DNA from: VBAT01 sp036520835 | GTDB taxonomy: Bacteria > Bacteroidota > Bacteroidia > Chitinophagales > Chitinophagaceae | Assembly (NCBI GenBank): GCA_036520835.1 | Contig: DATDIX010000190.1 | Coordinates: 1-32,074, forward strand | Direction: 5' to 3' | DNA length: 32,074 nt | In this document: positions 1 through 7,694 of the stretch, piece by piece | How positions within the stretch are numbered: position 1 is the first letter of the stretch | Layout of the letters: each line of letters starts with the position of its first letter | Position numbers and translations under genes: made by a program | Notes under the pieces: model-generated | Database searches by the model: none | What the model was told of the DNA's origin: nothing | What the model saw: the letters and a program-made list of their open reading frames with translations, nothing else

Positions 1-1050
1 TGTATCCCCTTCCTGCTTATCGGCTGCTATCATATTGCTGATCCCAAACTCAGCAACCGTTCCATCTTTTTGTCAGCGCTTTTCTTTGCTTTATCATTCT
101 GCATACGCCTGCAGATCTTATTCATACCTGCTGGTATCGGGTTCTGTTTATTTTTCAATAAACAGTATCACAAAAAAGCGCTGGTCTTTGGAATTGCTTT
201 TGCCGCAGCTTATATGCTCACACAGGGTTTGTTCGACATCATTTATTACGGCGATCCCTTTGCTTCCGTAAAAGAATACCTGCGCTTTAATTCAGACCAG
301 GCCAACATTGATATACAGCCGCAGGGTCCCTGGTACCAGTATATCGGCACTGTTGCCGGCGTGGTATGGGGATTTCCTTTCCTGCTTCTTGTATGGGGTT
401 ATATATACAGCTTCCGTTTATCGTTCACGGCAAAAATGTTTTTTATCGCTTCGCTTTTATTCTTTGTCTTTCATTCTTATTACAGTAATAAACAAGAGCG
501 GTTCATCCTTCCTTTCATTCCCCTTTTCCTGGTATTGGGAATTACCGGATTCCGGGAGTATTATACACGGCACCGGCATATTTCATGGCTGAAAAAAACG
601 ATGAAATTCATTTTTATATGGTTTCTCATTTTTAATACTGCGGGGTTGCTGGTGCTGAGTTTTACCTATTCAAAACGTTCAAGGGTGGAGTCCATGGTCT
701 ACCTGCGAAAAAAGGGAGACGTGACCAATATCATTATGGAAGGAGATGCGGCCGGGTTGAGGCCGCCGTTGGCTTGTCTTGATAAACACCTTGACCTGTA
801 CAAGCTGCCAACTGGTAAAAGTATAGAGGAGTTGGAGGCCGAAATAAAAACATCCGGCAAACCGGCGCCCAACTATGTGATCATGGCCGGGCAAGCCGGT
901 TTTGACAAAAGAATAGAACGTTTAAAAAAATTATTCCCTTCGCTTGAAGCCGAAACCGTTATTAAAACAAGCTTTGTTGACAACCTCGCTTATTGGCTAA
1001 ATCCCAAACATAACCAAAATGAGGACTGGCATATATATAAGATAAAGTAG
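1..1050 (+). CDS. Alg9-like mannosyltransferase (GT22 type), 5' end outside window
   Basis: The frame is open from base 1 and gives 349 residues, so the gene begins outside the window. The visible part has about six hydrophobic segments, then a soluble tail of roughly 120 residues. The motif YYSNKQERFILPFIP matches the HKEERF-type signature of GT22/Alg9-PIG-B-like mannosyltransferases, and GLFDIIYYGDPFASVKEYL is a typical GT22 loop. Such enzymes use polyprenyl-phosphate sugars on the periplasmic face of the membrane, for lipid-linked or envelope glycans. The acceptor cannot be read from sequence. The catalytic N-terminal loop is missing, so activity cannot be judged. The gene converges on the next gene with only 5 bp between stop codons. 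Confidence 0.82.
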   Translation, partial: CIPFLLIGCYHIADPKLSNRSIFLSALFFALSFCIRLQILFIPAGIGFCLFFNKQYHKKALVFGIAFAAAYMLTQGLFDIIYYGDPFASVKEYLRFNSDQANIDIQPQGPWYQYIGTVAGVVWGFPFLLLVWGYIYSFRLSFTAKMFFIASLLFFVFHSYYSNKQERFILPFIPLFLVLGITGFREYYTRHRHISWLKKTMKFIFIWFLIFNTAGLLVLSFTYSKRSRVESMVYLRKKGDVTNIIMEGDAAGLRPPLACLDKHLDLYKLPTGKSIEELEAEIKTSGKPAPNYVIMAGQAGFDKRIERLKKLFPSLEAETVIKTSFVDNLAYWLNPKHNQNEDWHIYKIK

Positions 1051-1055
1051 AGCCC

Positions 1056-1991
1056 TTATTTGCAGTTTGCTTTCAGCAGCTCTTCTACTTCACTGCCATA
1101 CATTTTAGTAAACTCAAGATCGATGGCTTTCTGCAGGTCTGCGCAGGCTTTTTCCTTTTGCTTTTGTGCCAGGTGAACAAGGGCCCTGTTCTTAAAGGCG
1201 TAAGAGTTATCCGGGTATAACGCAAGAGACTTGTTGATATCTTCCAGTGCGCCGGTATAATCTTTTAAATGATACCGGGCCAATCCGCGATTGTTTAATG
1301 TCAGCGGTTCATCCTTCTGAAGGCTCAGCGCCTTATCGAAATATACGATGGCCTCTTTATACCGTTGCAGCTTTGTATATTGGAATCCCACATTCACGTA
1401 AGCCCCTACAAAGGTTGGATCCCTTTGAATTACTTTTTGCAGGTATTGAAGACATTCGTCCACCCGTCCCAGTTCATCAAGCACGGTTGCCATATTGTTC
1501 AATATGGTCATGTCGGAAGTATCATAGAGATAGGCCCGTGAATAATCTTCGAAGGCGCCCTGGAAATCCCGCTTTTGTTGTTTGGCGTTTCCCCTGTTCA
1601 TAAAACAGATCATGCGCATGGTGTCATTGGTAGCCAGGTTGATGGCTTTGGTATTATCCATGATCGCCTCTTCCGTGTACATGATCGCCATCATCAGGAT
1701 GGCCCGCCGGTGATAAGGCTCCGCAGAAGCTGGTCTTAATTTTATGGCTTTGGTATAATCATTAAAGGCGTTCTCTACCTCCCTTAGTTCATAATAAACA
1801 GTTCCTCTTTCGAGATATAGGTCAAAATTCAGTGAATCCTTTTCCCATACTTTGTTATAAATGCCCAGGGCTTCCTTGTAATTTTTATCTGACGCCAGTT
1901 TACCGGCTTGTTTTAATAAAGAATCCACTGTTTGTCCATGGATAAATCCTGCTATCAACAGGCACGGAACAAGAAATATTTTTTTAAGCAT
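1056..1991 (-). CDS. Exported tetratricopeptide-repeat protein
   Basis: This is a 311-residue protein. It starts with a signal peptide (MLKKIFLVPCLLIAGFIHGQ) and is then almost entirely TPR units, about eight of the 34-residue type, from residue 35 to the end. Unit signatures such as YLERGTVYYELREVENAFNDY and AYVNVGFQYTKLQRYKEAI are clear. TPR arrays are protein-protein scaffolds, and in the periplasm of Bacteroidota they often serve envelope complexes. No catalytic domain is visible, so no partner is named. The ATG at 1991 is chosen because the signal peptide follows directly and a -7 box lies 75 bp upstream. Confidence 0.9.
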   Translation of the reverse strand: MLKKIFLVPCLLIAGFIHGQTVDSLLKQAGKLASDKNYKEALGIYNKVWEKDSLNFDLYLERGTVYYELREVENAFNDYTKAIKLRPASAEPYHRRAILMMAIMYTEEAIMDNTKAINLATNDTMRMICFMNRGNAKQQKRDFQGAFEDYSRAYLYDTSDMTILNNMATVLDELGRVDECLQYLQKVIQRDPTFVGAYVNVGFQYTKLQRYKEAIVYFDKALSLQKDEPLTLNNRGLARYHLKDYTGALEDINKSLALYPDNSYAFKNRALVHLAQKQKEKACADLQKAIDLEFTKMYGSEVEELLKANCK

Positions 1992-2066
1992 AGATGTATT
2001 TAAAATAATCCTCTTTCTCCTGTATTATCCGGCATGCTGAGATCCCGCTTTGGAAAAGAAGAATGG

Positions 2067-2074
2067 CAAATATA
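2067..2074 (-). promoter_or_regulatory. -7 box for the TPR gene
   Basis: On the minus strand this reads TATATTTG, an exact match to the Bacteroidota -7 consensus TAnnTTTG. No TTG is seen at the usual 19-nt distance upstream. It would give a 5' leader of about 70 nt for the TPR gene starting at 1991. Confidence 0.45.
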
Positions 2075-2154
2075 AAAATGATCGTTTTAATTATGTTGTT
2101 TGAGATGGTGCCTGAGAGGAAACACAAATAAAGACGCAGGGGATGCGGCATAAA

Positions 2155-2180
2155 AAAAGTCCTGCGGTTGCAGGACTTTT
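2155..2180 (-). terminator. Intrinsic terminator of the H1-like gene
   Basis: An 11-bp perfect stem (AAAAGTCCTGC with GCAGGACTTTT) closes on a 4-nt loop. On the minus strand it is followed by seven T. It sits 18 bp past the stop codon of the basic-repeat gene at 2198. Confidence 0.85.
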
Positions 2181-2197
2181 CAAAAATAAGATCCTGA

Positions 2198-2530
2198 TCA
2201 TGCCTGGCCGGCATTTTCAATGGCATTTCTTAAAATAACATTTCTTACAATTGCTCTCTTAACCGCTCTTTTTACCAACGCTTTTTTTACTGCTCTGCGT
2301 TTAACTGCTTTTTTTACTACCCTGCGTTTAATTGCTTTCTTTGCCACTCTGCGTTTAACTGCTTTTTTTACTACCCTGCGTTTAATTGCTTTCTTTGCCA
2401 CTCTGCGTTTAGCTGCTTTTTTTACTACCCTGCGCTTAATTGCTTTTTTGGCCACTCTGCGTTTAACTGCTTTTTTTACCACCCTGCGTTTAACCGCTTT
2501 CTTTGCCGCTTTTCTTTTTGCTTTTGCCAT
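2198..2530 (-). CDS. Histone-H1-like Lys/Arg/Ala repeat protein
   Basis: This 110-residue, extremely basic protein has a core (residues 9-80) made of eight 9-residue units of the form [A/V]KKA[V/I/A]KRRV. The composition resembles eukaryotic H1 tails and bacterial H1-like proteins, which bind and compact DNA; that role is inferred from composition only. There is no signal peptide. The final residues (VRNVILRNAIENAGQA) are less basic. The plus strand over the same region is also open for 110 codons. The minus frame is preferred because it opens MAKAKRKAAKKA like known H1-like proteins and ends at a strong terminator. The plus frame would encode a repetitive Leu/Phe/Thr-rich peptide. Confidence 0.75.
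   Translation of the reverse strand: MAKAKRKAAKKAVKRRVVKKAVKRRVAKKAIKRRVVKKAAKRRVAKKAIKRRVVKKAVKRRVAKKAIKRRVVKKAVKRRAVKKALVKRAVKRAIVRNVILRNAIENAGQA
2291..2506 (-). repeat. Eight tandem 27-bp coding repeats
   Basis: Each 27-bp unit encodes one 9-residue unit of the H1-like protein. Two unit types alternate (VKKAVKRRV-like and AKKAIKRRV-like), making a 54-bp higher-order repeat that is nearly identical at the DNA level. This suggests recent slippage or homogenisation. Confidence 0.85.
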
Positions 2531-2888
2531 TTTCTTTAAATTTAATGGTTAATAAACAGATATCTACATATTAAAGCTAGAGTATTTTTAATATTACTTC
2601 CAAATTATATTGGCGTTCACCATTACTTTCCGGAAATGCAGGCGGCTTTGTTAAAACTTTTTTTCAGCATGTGACGCCCGGGAAAAAAGAACAGTAGCAG
2701 ATTTTAGTTTGAAGGAATTAAAAAAATTTGGATAACGGGTACGGCTCTGCGCCGGGGAGGGTGTGCTTCATTGTTTTTACCGAACACCTGTGCTGATGGA
2801 AATTAAAAAACATCCCACATTCTGATTTTTTATTACTTTTAAGTACCGGATTTAAAATCTTTAATACTAAAGCAAGAATAATTTAATT
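2531..2888. other. 358-bp divergent intergenic region
   Basis: This stretch lies between the divergent H1-like and lipoprotein genes and must hold both promoters. I see no convincing TTG-N19-TAnnTTTG pair, no ORF and no long hairpin. It contains several A/T runs and one GC-rich patch around 2735-2762. Confidence 0.5.
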
Positions 2889-3374
2889 ATGGAAAACAAG
2901 ATCGTAAAAGGAATATTCCTGGGGGCCATGATAACTTTACTGTTTGCCTGTAATACCACGAAAGAAGAACCAGCAGCGGCAGTTGTTGACATAGAACAAA
3001 TAAAAAAAGAGATCCAGGCCAAGGAAGATGCATTTGCTGAAATTTACAATACCGGGGAACTGAAAGATATAGGCTACTATGCAGATGATGCGACAACCTT
3101 TTTTCAAAACCGGCCACCCCTGATCGGCAAAGAGGCCATAATAGAGTTTTATAAATCCGCAATAGCTTCAAATTCCAATAAAATTTCATTTACAACCAAG
3201 GATATTTTTGTATCAGGTGACGGGAACCAGGTGGTGGAAATTGGTTATTTTAAAGTAGTTGACTCGGCTAATACTACTATTAATTCCGGGAATTATATGG
3301 GCCTGTTTGAAAAAAGAGACGGCAAATATGTATGCGTAAGAGATATGAGTGCTTCTGATATGCCAATGGAATAA
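2889..3374 (+). CDS. NTF2-like (SnoaL/DUF4440-type) lipoprotein
   Basis: This is a 161-residue protein with a lipoprotein signal: a hydrophobic stretch ending LLFAC, with Cys21 as the lipidation site. The mature part (about residue 35 onward) has the NTF2-like pattern: helix IKKEIQAKEDAFAEIYNTGELKDIGYYADDATTF, then GKEAIIEFYKSAI, then alternating strands. This is a small alpha+beta cone fold of the DUF4440/SnoaL kind. Such lipoproteins are common in Bacteroidota, and most have no proven ligand. The gene stands alone and ends 20 bp before a strong bidirectional terminator. Confidence 0.8.
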   Translation: MENKIVKGIFLGAMITLLFACNTTKEEPAAAVVDIEQIKKEIQAKEDAFAEIYNTGELKDIGYYADDATTFFQNRPPLIGKEAIIEFYKSAIASNSNKISFTTKDIFVSGDGNQVVEIGYFKVVDSANTTINSGNYMGLFEKRDGKYVCVRDMSASDMPME

Positions 3375-3394
3375 CAGGTATAAAGTATATTTTA

Positions 3395-3435
3395 AAAAAG
3401 GGCTGTACGAAAAGTATTTTCGTACAGCCCTTTTT
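3395..3435. terminator. Bidirectional intrinsic terminator
   Basis: A perfect 19-bp stem (left arm 3395-3413, right arm 3417-3435) has a 3-nt loop and A/T runs at its base on both sides. It therefore carries a U-tract in either direction. It lies between the convergent genes ending at 3374 (+) and 3467 (-) and serves both. Confidence 0.92.
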
Positions 3436-3466
3436 GTTTTGGGTATACTTCTAAAAATGCACTTAA

Positions 3467-4570
3467 TTATCGTCTTCTGCCGCCACCGCCGCCGCCCCTG
3501 CTCATACCGCTGCTTCTGTTCATGCCGCCACCACCACCACTATAGCCACCGCTGCTACTACTCCTTGTACGACCTGAAGAAGAATTGGATGTTGATGGAC
3601 GGGTGGATGAAGATTGCCGGGTGGATGCAGAAGGTCCGCCCGTTGATGGACGATTGGATGTCCCTGCGGAAGGTCCGCCCGTTGACGGACGATTGGATGC
3701 CCCTGCGGAAGGCCCGCCGGTTGACGGACGATTGGATGATCCCCTGTTTCCACTACCATACCCGCCATTAGCCTTATTATTTGCTACGGTATTAGATGTG
3801 TTCCGGCTATTATTGTAATTATTAATTTGATTCCTGTTCCCATTATTAATGATCACTGTATTACCACCACCATAATGACCCCCATGATAACCGCCGTGGT
3901 AATAATAATTATTACTGCGATAGATACCCACTGCTATACACATACCAAATGCAAAATAAGGCGGATAATACCCGTAATAATAGGGAGGATAATAGGGCAC
4001 ATAGGCAGGTGAATACACATATTGTACGATCGGGGCAGATTGAACCACTACCGTAGTTGTTGCCGGAACATTCACCGTAACAGGGTCTGCACCGGTATAT
4101 CCCGGGTTGGCAGTAATGGAAGAATTTCCTTTTGGCTCAACAACATAATCCTTACCGTACAATTCCGGGTCGCCAACTATCTGCAGAGAAACTCTGCCGT
4201 TTTCTTTGTTTAATAAAATAACCGCAACATCCTGGGTTTCAGTTTTGGTAACATCAACCTGGAGTATAAATGAGTAAGACGAATCCTTTTTATCCTTTTT
4301 CTCATTTTTCGGGGTAGTCACTTTAATAAAATCAATTTTTTTATCCAGGTTCAGGTCCAGGTTATTGATCTTTGTTTGTTCATCATTTAACGTTTTTTCA
4401 AAAGCTTCGATCGTTTTTGACTTTTGAAACACGGTCAGTACGGCATACAGGTCCAGGTTATCCCCGGGCAGGCCTAATAAGCCGGTTGTATCCTCTTTTT
4501 CCTGGGAAAAAACAGGTAAGCTTAACAAACTCACTGCCACTGCTAAAAATGGTAAAAGACACTTTTTCAT
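3467..4570 (-). CDS. Exported low-complexity protein of unknown function
   Basis: This 367-residue protein has a signal peptide (MKKCLLPFLAVAVSLLSLPVFSQ). A folded-looking part follows to about residue 165, containing NLDLNLDKKIDFIKV and SYSFILQVDVTKTETQDVAVILL. Next comes a Tyr/Pro-rich hydrophobic patch (about 185-210) that may insert in or stick to a membrane. After that come Asn- and His/Gly-rich stretches, three copies of a 13-residue SNRPSTGGPSAGA unit, and a Ser/Gly/Arg tail ending RRR. I do not recognise the family. The tail resembles disordered, sticky envelope or matrix proteins; that is inference. The gene is monocistronic, ending at the shared terminator. Confidence 0.8.
   Translation of the reverse strand: MKKCLLPFLAVAVSLLSLPVFSQEKEDTTGLLGLPGDNLDLYAVLTVFQKSKTIEAFEKTLNDEQTKINNLDLNLDKKIDFIKVTTPKNEKKDKKDSSYSFILQVDVTKTETQDVAVILLNKENGRVSLQIVGDPELYGKDYVVEPKGNSSITANPGYTGADPVTVNVPATTTVVVQSAPIVQYVYSPAYVPYYPPYYYGYYPPYFAFGMCIAVGIYRSNNYYYHGGYHGGHYGGGNTVIINNGNRNQINNYNNSRNTSNTVANNKANGGYGSGNRGSSNRPSTGGPSAGASNRPSTGGPSAGTSNRPSTGGPSASTRQSSSTRPSTSNSSSGRTRSSSSGGYSGGGGGMNRSSGMSRGGGGGGRRR
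3620..3736 (-). repeat. Three tandem 39-bp coding repeats
   Basis: Three near-identical 39-bp units encode SNRPSTGGPSAG(A/T) in the C-terminal half of the exported low-complexity protein. Confidence 0.85.
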
Positions 4571-4729
4571 GATATATAATTTAGTATAAGAGAAACCCCA
4601 GGCAAGTTAACAAATAGTAGGGATATAAAAATAGGAGCATTCCTGATTTTCGCAGCTTGCTGATTTGTAAATTCCGGGTAACCATGCTTTACTTGCAGTG
4701 AGTAACAAACTTTTTAAAACAGGTATTTG

Positions 4730-4747
4730 TCCCGATGGCTATCGGGA
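4730..4747. repeat. Short palindrome TCCCGAT-ggct-ATCGGGA
   Basis: A perfect 7-bp inverted repeat with a 4-nt loop sits in the 286-bp gap between two minus-strand genes. It has no U-tract, so it is not a good terminator. Short CCCGAT/ATCGGG palindromes of this kind look like dispersed REP-type units; whether it recurs in the genome cannot be told here. The rest of this gap shows no ORF. Confidence 0.5.
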
Positions 4748-4835
4748 TAAAGAACAACACCCTGTATCAACCAAACTATTGCTCAGCTAAACCGTAAAAA
4801 AGATCAAAATTTGTTTGGTTTATTACACAGTTCAT

Positions 4836-4850
4836 GTTAGCTGCCGTTTT
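4836..4850 (+). repeat. Left copy of an inverted repeat bracketing the AraC-AKR-MdaB module
   Basis: GTTAGCTGCC plus a T-run here matches, in inverse orientation, 7695-7709 (14 of 15 bases). The two copies bracket the three-gene module almost exactly: this copy ends 7 bp past the mdaB stop. Confidence 0.6.
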
Positions 4851-4856
4851 TTTCGG

Positions 4857-5474
4857 TCATGCTGCTTGAAAATTTCGTTGTAAGTTTAAAGCATTTGTTA
4901 AGTGTGTGGGATAATATTCAAGGTCTTTTGCTATGTCGCCACTTCTGAATATGTCAAAACAATTATAGCTGTCAATAATGTCGTAACCGCAGAAGCGATA
5001 GTTGCTTGTAATTGGCAAGAAAATATCTGCTAATCCTTTTCCTGCAAATAATTTTTGGTCGGGGTCATCAAATGCTTCGGCAGGTGCGTTCCAGGTTGCA
5101 CAAATCATAAATTTCTTTCCTTGCAAAAGCCCACCTGTTCCATATTGATTTGTTGGGTCTTCTTTTGTTCTGCCGTCACCTGTCAAGAATGATTTGCTAA
5201 ACAGTCCACTATTAAAAACTTCGTCCACATATTTTTTGTAAATCCACGGTGCTCCAAACCAATTTACTGGTGTTTGTAAAATTACAATGTCTGCCTGTAA
5301 ATGTTTTTCTACTTCCTCATCAGGATTGTAGCCGCTCTCAACTTTTGTTTCTAATACTTCATAATTCCTCGCTTCAAAAAATGTTTTTGCAACCTGAATA
5401 AATGAGTCGTTTAATTTTCCCTCTGTCCAGTTGGGATAGGTTAAATGTGTATTGATGAGCAATACTTTTTTCAT
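4857..5474 (-). CDS. mdaB: MdaB-type NAD(P)H:quinone reductase
   Basis: This 205-residue protein has a flavodoxin-like fold. It starts with the first beta strand and phosphate loop (KKVLLINTHLTYPNWTEGKLNDSF). Later segments match E. coli MdaB closely in order and wording: ADIVILQTPVNWFGAPWIYKKYVDEVF, then GDGRTKEDPTNQYGTGGLLQGKKFMI, then TWNAPAEAFDDPDQKLFAGKGLADIFLP. MdaB is a cytosolic FAD enzyme that reduces quinones by two electrons, protecting against quinone and oxidative stress. The gene lies 32 bp behind the aldo/keto reductase on the same strand, so the two are probably co-transcribed. The length fits (E. coli MdaB 193 aa). Confidence 0.88.
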   Translation of the reverse strand: MKKVLLINTHLTYPNWTEGKLNDSFIQVAKTFFEARNYEVLETKVESGYNPDEEVEKHLQADIVILQTPVNWFGAPWIYKKYVDEVFNSGLFSKSFLTGDGRTKEDPTNQYGTGGLLQGKKFMICATWNAPAEAFDDPDQKLFAGKGLADIFLPITSNYRFCGYDIIDSYNCFDIFRSGDIAKDLEYYPTHLTNALNLQRNFQAA

Positions 5475-5506
5475 AATCTATTTTGCTTTATCTGTTTTGT
5501 ATTATT

Positions 5507-6652
5507 TTATTCGCAAATTGCCATTTGCATTGCATTCATTCTACCGCCATATACTTTTAATTTTGAGAAGGATGTTTCAAGTTCCAGCAAATCAGAAGGT
5601 GTTAATTGAATATTTAGAGCCCCTAAATTTTCTTCCAGATGTTTAATGCTTCTTGTACCTGCAATAGAAACAATAAAAGGTTTTTGTGCCATTAACCACG
5701 CCAATGCAATTTGTGAAGCTGTTGCATTTTTTGTTGCTGCAAAACGGTTGAGTAAATCAACTATTGGCATATTTGCAGTTACGTTTTCTGGACTAAAGCG
5801 GTCAAACGTGGTTCTTAAATCTAATTTTGCGTCAAACTTTGTTTGAGCATTTATTTTACCTGTCAAATAGCCCATTCCAACTGGACCCCACGGAACAAAA
5901 CCAATTCCCAATTCTTCGCAGACTACTAAAACACCATTTTTCTCAACGCTTCTTTCCATAAACGAATATTCGGTTTGAACGGCACTAACAGGTTGTACCG
6001 AATGAGCTTTGCGAATGGTTTTTGCACTTGCTTCTGAAAGACCAAAATGTAAAACTTTTCCTGCTGCAATCAAATCTTTAACTGCACCAGCAACATCTTC
6101 TATCGGTACATTTGGGTCAACCCGATGTTGATAATAAAGGTCAATGCGGTCAGTTTTAAGGCGTTTTAGGGAATCTTCAACTACTTTTTTAATATGTTCT
6201 GGTCGGCTGTTTAAACCACCTTTTTCAATGTCAAAACCAAACTTTGTGGCGATATTCACTTTGTCCCGAAAAGGTGCAAGTGCTTCGCCAACAAGTTCCT
6301 CGTTTGTATGTGGACCATACACTTCGGCTGTATCAAAAAATGTAACACCTTTTTCGTAAGCAGTACGAATAGTTTTTATTCCTTCATTTTTATCTGCGGC
6401 TGCACCATAATTTGCACTTATGCTCATACATCCTGCACCCAATGCAGATACTTCTAATGTTCCTATTTTTCTTGTACTCATTTTATTAGTTTGTTTTCCC
6501 GTTTCTTTTGCTTTGTTTTCGGTGTTAGATTGATTGTTGCAAGAAGTAAGAAAGGATGGTGCAAACACCAACCCAATGCCAGCAATTGTCGTTTGTTGTA
6601 GAAATTGTCTTCTTGAATTTTCTCTTTCGTTTTGAAGTGTATCTTTTTTCAT
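5507..6652 (-). CDS. Aldo/keto reductase with Tat-lipoprotein signal
   Basis: The 381-residue protein begins with a twin-arginine motif (SRRQFLQ, Arg14-Arg15), a hydrophobic stretch and a lipobox-like LTSC (Cys38). A short linker leads to a full aldo/keto reductase domain from about residue 58 (MSTRKIGTLEVSALGAGCMS). The catalytic tetrad is visible: Asp and Tyr in FFDTAEVYG, Lys in ATKFG, His in YYQHRVDP. The NADPH-site segment VSIAGTRSIKHLEENLGA is present. The barrel resembles YajO/Tas-like AKRs that reduce aldehydes and ketones. Tat export would suit a protein folded around its cofactor. An ATG at 6481, exactly at the start of the AKR domain, could give a cytosolic form. It precedes mdaB in the same operon. 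Confidence 0.88.
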   Translation of the reverse strand: MKKDTLQNERENSRRQFLQQTTIAGIGLVFAPSFLTSCNNQSNTENKAKETGKQTNKMSTRKIGTLEVSALGAGCMSISANYGAAADKNEGIKTIRTAYEKGVTFFDTAEVYGPHTNEELVGEALAPFRDKVNIATKFGFDIEKGGLNSRPEHIKKVVEDSLKRLKTDRIDLYYQHRVDPNVPIEDVAGAVKDLIAAGKVLHFGLSEASAKTIRKAHSVQPVSAVQTEYSFMERSVEKNGVLVVCEELGIGFVPWGPVGMGYLTGKINAQTKFDAKLDLRTTFDRFSPENVTANMPIVDLLNRFAATKNATASQIALAWLMAQKPFIVSIAGTRSIKHLEENLGALNIQLTPSDLLELETSFSKLKVYGGRMNAMQMAICE

Positions 6653-6676
6653 CTTTGCTATAATTTAATTACAGCA

Positions 6677-6684
6677 CAAAGGTA
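6677..6684 (-). promoter_or_regulatory. -7 box of the AKR-mdaB operon
   Basis: On the minus strand this is TACCTTTG, a full match to TAnnTTTG, 24 bp before the AKR start codon. No good -33 TTG lies 19 bp upstream, which fits a promoter needing an activator. Confidence 0.6.
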
Positions 6685-6706
6685 GAAACAGGCAAAACGA
6701 TGGAAG

Positions 6707-6744
6707 GAAACAAACTACCAGTAAAAAAGAAACAAATTACTGGT
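6707..6744 (-). promoter_or_regulatory. Direct repeat, candidate AraC-family operator
   Basis: On the minus strand, ACCAGTAATTTGTTTC (6744-6729) and ACTGGTAGTTTGTTTC (6722-6707) agree at 13 of 16 positions and are spaced 22 bp start to start. Two direct half-sites two helical turns apart is the usual layout for AraC-family binding. They lie just upstream of the AKR-mdaB -7 box and downstream of the araC-type gene. The parts TACCAGTAA and TTACTGGTA also form an inverted repeat. Confidence 0.5.
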
Positions 6745-6775
6745 AACAAAAACGCCTGTTTGAAAGCGTTTAAAT

Positions 6776-7642
6776 TTAATTTTTGTTGGTGGCTTGCAGT
6801 CGGTATTCTTTTGGCGTAAGATTTACCTGCTTTTTAAAAAACTTTGAAAAGTAGTTGGGATATTCAAAGCCCAATTCATACGCAACTTCGGTTGTATTCA
6901 GTTTATTATTTTGTACCAATAATTCTTTCGCTTTCTTAATAACAAATTCGTGTATGTTTTCAATTGGTGATTTTTGAGTGAAATGCTTTACAATGTCGCC
7001 TAAATAATTTGGTGTTAATCCTAATTTGTCAGCAAAATACTGAACATTGGGAAGTTGCTTTACTGGTTTATTATAGTAATCTATTAAACTTTGTTGAAAG
7101 TCGCGTACGATACGATTGTATTCTTTGGGGTCAGTTGAAAACTGTCTTTTGTAAAATGCTTCTACTAACGAAATCAAAACATTTACATAAGACAATAACA
7201 CATTAAAATTTTGTTTTTCACTTTCATAATATTTCAACATCAAATGAAAAACTGCACTTATTTCTTGCACTTCTTCATCTGTCAAATACAAAGCTTCGTG
7301 CTGTCCGTAATCAAGATACGTTTTAAAAAGATACCTGTTTTCTTCAATAATTTTCTTTGACAATTGCAAGTACATTCCTGTATAAGTAGGCTCAACATCC
7401 CAACCAGTTGTCATTATCAAGTCGGGGCTATTAAAAAATACGGCTGTAACTGGTTTTGCTTTCGGTGTCGTTTTACTTGTAAAATTTATTTTAATTGAAA
7501 TTCTGTAAAAGTCAACCATTACAGGGTCAGACTTCAAGAGCATATTTGGTGGGTCATAGTAACCAACATCAATGTCATTGTCCAACGGGGTAGGTAAGCC
7601 AATATATTTATTGTAAGATTTAAAGTCCGTGAATTTTGTCAT
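6776..7642 (-). CDS. AraC-family transcriptional regulator
   Basis: This 288-residue protein has an N-terminal beta-rich sensor-like half (to about residue 150). Its C-terminal pair of helix-turn-helices (about 190-288) reads KLGLTPNYLGDIVKHFTQKSP for the first and TTEVAYELGFEYPNYFSKFFKKQVNLTPKEYR for the second, the classical AraC signature. It lies directly upstream of the AKR-mdaB pair on the same strand, 123 bp away, so it is the likely local regulator. I choose the ATG at 7642; a TTG at 7657 would add five residues but lies inside the -7 box. The inducer is unknown; an electrophile or quinone is plausible from the targets. Confidence 0.88.
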   Translation of the reverse strand: MTKFTDFKSYNKYIGLPTPLDNDIDVGYYDPPNMLLKSDPVMVDFYRISIKINFTSKTTPKAKPVTAVFFNSPDLIMTTGWDVEPTYTGMYLQLSKKIIEENRYLFKTYLDYGQHEALYLTDEEVQEISAVFHLMLKYYESEKQNFNVLLSYVNVLISLVEAFYKRQFSTDPKEYNRIVRDFQQSLIDYYNKPVKQLPNVQYFADKLGLTPNYLGDIVKHFTQKSPIENIHEFVIKKAKELLVQNNKLNTTEVAYELGFEYPNYFSKFFKKQVNLTPKEYRLQATNKN

Positions 7643-7646
7643 AGGG

Positions 7647-7654
7647 CAAAGGTA
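7647..7654 (-). promoter_or_regulatory. -7 box of the AraC-type gene, 4 nt before ATG
   Basis: On the minus strand this is TACCTTTG, identical to the box of the AKR operon. It ends only 4 nt before the ATG at 7642, so transcription would start at or next to the start codon. Confidence 0.55.
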
Positions 7655-7694
7655 CAAATTTGGATTTCTCTTCGAGGTACGGACTGTCGCTGTA

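Noticed and set aside
1984..2226. Minus-strand 80-codon ORF between the TPR gene and the H1-like gene
   Set aside because: It overlaps both neighbours and runs through the terminator hairpin and the TPR promoter; no family resemblance.
2220..2552. Plus-strand 110-codon ORF rich in Leu/Thr/Phe over the H1-like gene
   Set aside because: It is the mirror of the 27-bp repeats. The minus frame has H1-like composition and a proper terminator; the plus frame has neither.
5452..5646. Plus-strand 64-codon ORF over the AKR/MdaB junction
   Set aside because: Antisense to two strong genes, hydrophobic by chance; no promoter or family support.
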